From JBPOHE01 sp052035915 (lineage in GTDB: Bacteria > Pseudomonadota > Gammaproteobacteria > Chromatiales > Chromatiaceae), in NCBI GenBank assembly GCA_052035915.1, contig JBPOHE010000034.1, positions 1-15,992 on the forward strand: a stretch of DNA of 15,992 nt, written 5' to 3'. Positions 13,196-15,992 of this stretch are shown here, one piece after another. The notes under the pieces were generated by a model, which saw only the letters and a list, made by a program, of their open reading frames with translations, was not told the origin of the DNA and searched no databases. The translations under genes were made by a program, and so were the position numbers. How positions within the stretch are numbered: position 1 is the stretch's first letter; every line of letters begins with the position of its first letter.

Positions 13196-14785
13196 TTGGC
13201 CACATTGTCGCTCATCTACGACCTGCCGGAAGCTTTCCGGCCCCAAGACCTTGAATCGCTCAGCAGCGCCGGTTGCCGTCTGGTCAAGGAACCGGTCCAC
13301 CAGTATATCTGCCGCTATCTCGACACCTTCGACTGGCGACTTCATGACGCCGGGGAGGTACTCGAATTCTTCCAGTCCAGCAAATCCATCCACCTCATCT
13401 GGCGCCGTCTGAACAGCGGCCAGATCCTGCTCAATCAGGTGGTGCGCAAGGTGCCGCGGTTCTCCGCGGATTGTCAGATCCCGGGCGTGCGCCAGCGCCT
13501 CGAACCCGTGATCGAGCGCCGCGCCCTGCAGGAAAAACTCTCCGTGGTGAGCGAGATTAGCGGCCTGCGGGTGGTCGACGACAACGAAAAGACCCTGGTG
13601 CGACTGGATGTGCGTCGGGATCACATCAACCTTCCCCAAAGCATCCGCCAGATCCCCCTGCCGCCCAAGCTCTACGTCTATCCCTATCGGGGGTATGAAA
13701 AAGAGCTGAAACACATACTGACCCTGTTGCGCGAACGTTTGCATCTGGTCCCCTGTACCCTGGACCCCCTCGTCAGCGGCCTGCAGGCCATGGGCGTCAA
13801 GGCTGGAGGCTATTCCAGTCACTGGCGCTACCCCCTTCTGCCCGAGCAGCCGGCCCCGATCGCGGTGCGCCATATCCTCCGCCAACTGCTGGGGATCATC
13901 GAGGCCAACCGCCCCGGCAGCTGCCAGAATCAGGACAGCGAGTTCCTGCACGACCTGCGTCGCGCCGTGATCCGCACCCGTTATCTCACGGCGTTGCTGC
14001 GTGACCTGCTTGGACGGACGGCGGTCAATCGATTCGAGCAGGAATTCGAGTGGCTGGAGCAGGTCACCCGCCCCTGCCGGGACATGGACCGTTTCATGGA
14101 ACTCTTCAACAGCTTCCAGGCGCGTCTGCCCCAGCCGCAACAACCCTATCTGGCCCCCTTCCGCGAATTTCTCCGCGAGCACAAACTCCAGGAACAACAA
14201 CAGCTCTGTACCGCCCTGGAGAGTCCCCGTTATCAGCGTCTGCTGGAGAGCTGGGAGCCTTTTCTCAGCAAGGAACCGCCCGCCGCCGAGTTGGTCGGTA
14301 TGGGGGGGCGTCCCATCGCCGCCCTGGCCAGCGACCTCATCGACAACACCTATCAGGAGGTGCTCGAGCAGGGGAATGTCATCACCCCCTCGACCGGGGT
14401 GGACGCCCTGATCTCCATGTACCACAACACCAAGGGGCTGTACTTTCTGGTGGAGTTCTTCCGCGACCTCTTCCCCGAAAAACAGATCCAGGCCATCTTC
14501 AAACCGCTGGAAGCGATGCGGATGAACCTGGAAGATTTCCGGGATCTCGAGGTGCAACGTCAGGCCCTGGTGGTTTATCGGGATGCGATGCTCGAGGAAC
14601 AACGCCTCACCCATTCCTCCTTGCAGGCCATGGAGCAGTTGGTGAGGGACCTCGCCCTCCAGGAACAGGAGATCCGCAAGTCCTTCGCCCCCAGCTTCAA
14701 AAAATTCAGCACGGCCAAAGCCGCGGCCGCTTTTCATGCCCTTCGCGCCGAGGGCACCACTGCCGTCGAGGTGGCAAGAACATGA
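13196..14785 (+). CDS. CHAD domain protein with degenerate CYTH-like N-terminus
   Basis: CHAD domains are helical, rich in conserved His and basic residues, bind polyphosphate, and occur on polyphosphate granules in other bacteria. In this 529-residue protein, residues 1-215 resemble a CYTH/triphosphatase fold (RYLDTFDWRLHDAGEVLEF, VRLDVR) but lack the catalytic ExExK motif. CHAD runs from about 220: EFLHDLRRAVIRTRYLTALL (H252, R255 and R256) and PCRDMDRF. The second half (YHNTKGLYFLVEFF) keeps the pattern with fewer arginines. A basic tail (493-508, KSFAPSFKKFSTAK) precedes the end. The start is TTG 13196, chosen for the strong GGAGGAGG (13180-13187) 8 bases upstream; no suitable ATG lies nearby. 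Its stop overlaps the parA start (ATGA). A role as polyphosphate-granule adaptor is inference. Confidence 0.82.
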   Translation: MATLSLIYDLPEAFRPQDLESLSSAGCRLVKEPVHQYICRYLDTFDWRLHDAGEVLEFFQSSKSIHLIWRRLNSGQILLNQVVRKVPRFSADCQIPGVRQRLEPVIERRALQEKLSVVSEISGLRVVDDNEKTLVRLDVRRDHINLPQSIRQIPLPPKLYVYPYRGYEKELKHILTLLRERLHLVPCTLDPLVSGLQAMGVKAGGYSSHWRYPLLPEQPAPIAVRHILRQLLGIIEANRPGSCQNQDSEFLHDLRRAVIRTRYLTALLRDLLGRTAVNRFEQEFEWLEQVTRPCRDMDRFMELFNSFQARLPQPQQPYLAPFREFLREHKLQEQQQLCTALESPRYQRLLESWEPFLSKEPPAAELVGMGGRPIAALASDLIDNTYQEVLEQGNVITPSTGVDALISMYHNTKGLYFLVEFFRDLFPEKQIQAIFKPLEAMRMNLEDFRDLEVQRQALVVYRDAMLEEQRLTHSSLQAMEQLVRDLALQEQEIRKSFAPSFKKFSTAKAAAAFHALRAEGTTAVEVART

Positions 14786-15522
14786 AGATACTCGCGACCT
14801 ACAACATCAAGGGGGGGGTCGGCAAGACCACCAGCGCCGTCAATCTGGCCTTTCTGGCGGCGCGGGACGGTCATCGGACCCTGGTTTGGGATCTGGATCC
14901 CCAGGGCGCCGCCAGTTTCTATTTCCGCGTCAAACCCAAGATCAAGGGTGGCGTCGACTCCGTCCTCAAAGGGCGTACCCAGTTGGATGATGCCGTCAAG
15001 GCCACGGACTTTGATGGCCTCGACCTACTGCCTTCGGACTTCTCCTTCCGCAACCTGGATCTGGCGGTGAACGACTCCAAGCAGCCGATGCGGCAATTGC
15101 TGAAACTGCTGCGCCCCCTGAGTCATGAATACGACATGCTCTTCATCGACTGCGCGCCCAGCATCTCCATCGTCTCGGAGAACATCTTTTTCGCCGCCGA
15201 CGCCCTGCTGGTCCCCATCATTCCCACCCCGCTGTCGGTGCGCACCTACGAACAGATCCTCGCCTATTTCGACAAGTCCGCCTCCAAGCACCTGAAGATC
15301 CTGCCCTTCTTTTCCATGGTCGATCGCAGCCGGCCGCTGCACAAAGACCTGGTCGACAACCTGTCGAAGCAGTACCGGGAAATCCTCGGCACCGCGATTC
15401 CCCAGACCAAGAGCATCGAGATGATGGGCATCCACCGGGCCCCCGTGGGCCACTTCGCCCCCGAAAGCGCCTCGGCCCAGACCTACGAAAAACTCTGGCG
15501 GGAAATGCAGGCCAAACTCTGA
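14782..15522 (+). CDS. orphan ParA/MinD-family ATPase
   Basis: ParA-family ATPases bind DNA or membrane as ATP dimers and move cargo such as plasmids, chromosome origins, carboxysomes or chemoreceptor arrays. The 246-residue protein has the deviant Walker A KGGVGKTT (10-17, signature K10 and catalytic K15), Walker A' WDLDPQG (36-42) and Walker B DMLFIDCAPS (118-127). It has no N-terminal DNA-binding extension, so it is the short type. ATG 14782 overlaps the CHAD stop and the Walker motif begins at the normal distance. No parB, parS-like site or replication gene is in the window, and it is not next to a cell-division or flagellar cluster. Its likely partner is therefore the CHAD protein, with polyphosphate granules as cargo. 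A terminator-like hairpin follows. ATPase family certain, cargo inferred. Confidence 0.92.
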   Translation: MKILATYNIKGGVGKTTSAVNLAFLAARDGHRTLVWDLDPQGAASFYFRVKPKIKGGVDSVLKGRTQLDDAVKATDFDGLDLLPSDFSFRNLDLAVNDSKQPMRQLLKLLRPLSHEYDMLFIDCAPSISIVSENIFFAADALLVPIIPTPLSVRTYEQILAYFDKSASKHLKILPFFSMVDRSRPLHKDLVDNLSKQYREILGTAIPQTKSIEMMGIHRAPVGHFAPESASAQTYEKLWREMQAKL

Positions 15523-15560
15523 GTCGGCTCCGAAACCCCGAGCTTGTTTCAGTCTTGAGC

Positions 15561-15596
15561 GGTGGATGCGTGCCCCGGCCCGCGTCCACCCTTTCT
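15561..15596 (+). terminator. Terminator-like hairpin after parA
   Basis: GGTGGATGCG (15561-15570) pairs with CGCGTCCACC (15581-15590) over 10 bp with one G-U pair and a 10-base loop. CTTTCT follows. The T-tract is weak but the position, 38 bases past the stop, fits an operon end. Confidence 0.45.
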
Positions 15597-15655
15597 CCGC
15601 TTGGTGGCCGATCAGCGACTTTCTGTCGATACGGCAGCTGTCCGCTCGCAGAGGC

Positions 15656-15762
15656 CGGGGCCAAGGCAAAAGTCGTTCTCTAATTGAGAACAATTAATCT
15701 GAAAAATAGGCTATTGTTTCTTTTTAGAGAACGAAAACCGGCCATTTTTGCTCCATGCCCGG
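15656..15762. repeat. Degenerate second copy of the GAACAA-hairpin repeat core
   Basis: It runs from CGGGGCCAAGG (15656-15666) through GTTCTC/GAGAAC hairpin arms, TTGTTTC and AGAGAACGAAAA, to ATGCCCGG (15755-15762). The order and sequence match 9732-9848 (CGGGGCCAAGG, TTGTTC hairpins, AAGAACAAAAA, CCGGTC, ATGCCCGG). The outer TTTGGAAA inverted ends of the first copy are not present here. Non-coding, family unknown. Confidence 0.55.
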
Positions 15763-15818
15763 AGCGCGTCCACGGTAGGATGGGTGATACCATTTCCCAA
15801 TAGGTATTATTGATATTC

Positions 15819-15907
15819 GTAGGCTGGTGTTGAGGCGCGAAGCGCTGAAACCCAGCTTTTTGGTGCGGACAAGTAGCTGGGATTCGCTTCGCTCATCGCC
15901 AGCCTAC
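15819..15907. repeat. Large palindromic repeat (GTAGGCTGG ... CCAGCCTAC)
   Basis: GTAGGCTGG (15819-15827) pairs with CCAGCCTAC (15899-15907), and CGCGAAGCG/CGCTTCG and CCCAGC/GCTGGG pair inside. This gives an 89-base imperfect hairpin with a roughly 19-base unpaired centre. Intergenic palindromes with such GTAGGCTGGG/CCCAGC arms are familiar from many proteobacterial genomes. It is a REP-like non-coding element, not a gene. Confidence 0.65.
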
Positions 15908-15992
15908 CCATGGCTTTCTGCCTGCCTTCTATGATTCTGTCGTCTCAGGCGGCTCAGGTGCTCCCGTCGATGGCGGATAACCTAATAGGAAT

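Larger units (their letters stand above)
15523..15992. other. 470-base non-coding tail of the window
   Basis: No credible gene is seen on either strand. It contains a terminator-like hairpin (15561-15590), a degenerate repeat copy (15656-15762), a large palindrome (15819-15907) and short AT-rich stretches such as ATACC/GGTAT pairing at 15787-15807. The last 85 bases show nothing recognisable; a gene may begin beyond the window edge. Confidence 0.5.

Noticed and set aside
12908..14737. 609-codon open frame on the minus strand opposite the CHAD gene
   Set aside because: It is antisense to a gene with recognisable CHAD motifs and a strong ribosome-binding site. Its translation is low-complexity in Gly, His, Gln and Leu with no family features, as expected of a GC-rich shadow frame.

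Overview
The window is ordinary, gene-dense bacterial chromosome. It is GC-rich and most probably comes from a gammaproteobacterium. The order proA-nadD-rsfS, the PilU-type retraction ATPase, DUF423, DUF1499 and DedA genes, and a bacterial phytochelatin-synthase-like gene would fit Chromatiales (purple sulfur bacteria and relatives). That placement is inferred from protein character, not from a marker gene. No rRNA, tRNA, CRISPR array, transposase or phage gene is visible.

Layout. At 2-2352 lie the end of proA (proline synthesis), nadD (NAD synthesis) and rsfS (ribosome silencing), all on +. Small inverted-repeat elements sit between proA and nadD and again after rsfS. At 2614-3438 (-) is an exported phytochelatin-synthase-family peptidase, divergent from an A-type iron-sulfur carrier with an unusual Gly/Cys tail (3623-4009). 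At 4260-5636 is a short autotransporter-like outer-membrane barrel. At 5748-7006 is a translationally coupled pair, DedA membrane protein plus a CPHC thioredoxin-fold/HEAT-like protein. It converges on a DUF1499 gene (7014-7499, -). A DUF423 membrane protein follows (7721-8203), then pilU (8584-9693), then a roughly 200-bp hairpin-rich element with terminal inverted repeats starting at the pilU stop codon. Next are a CQLC thioredoxin-like protein (9914-10264) and glycogen phosphorylase glgP (10399-12921). The last two genes encode a CYTH-like/CHAD protein (13196-14785) and an orphan ParA/MinD-type ATPase (14782-15522), overlapping by ATGA. The final 470 bases hold no gene, only a terminator-like hairpin, a degenerate repeat copy and a large palindrome.

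The most interesting unit is CHAD-ParA. CHAD domains bind polyphosphate, ParA-family ATPases position cellular cargo on the nucleoid, and no parB or parS is visible. About 75 bases upstream of the CHAD start lies a run of three PHO-box-like half-sites with exact 11-bp spacing. Together these suggest a phosphate-starvation-responsive operon that positions or segregates polyphosphate granules. glgP, a second storage-polymer gene, lies directly upstream. The motifs and overlap are seen directly; the function is inference.

The intergenic spaces also carry at least three kinds of palindromic or terminal-inverted-repeat elements, which suggests a genome rich in small non-coding mobile or REP-like sequences.
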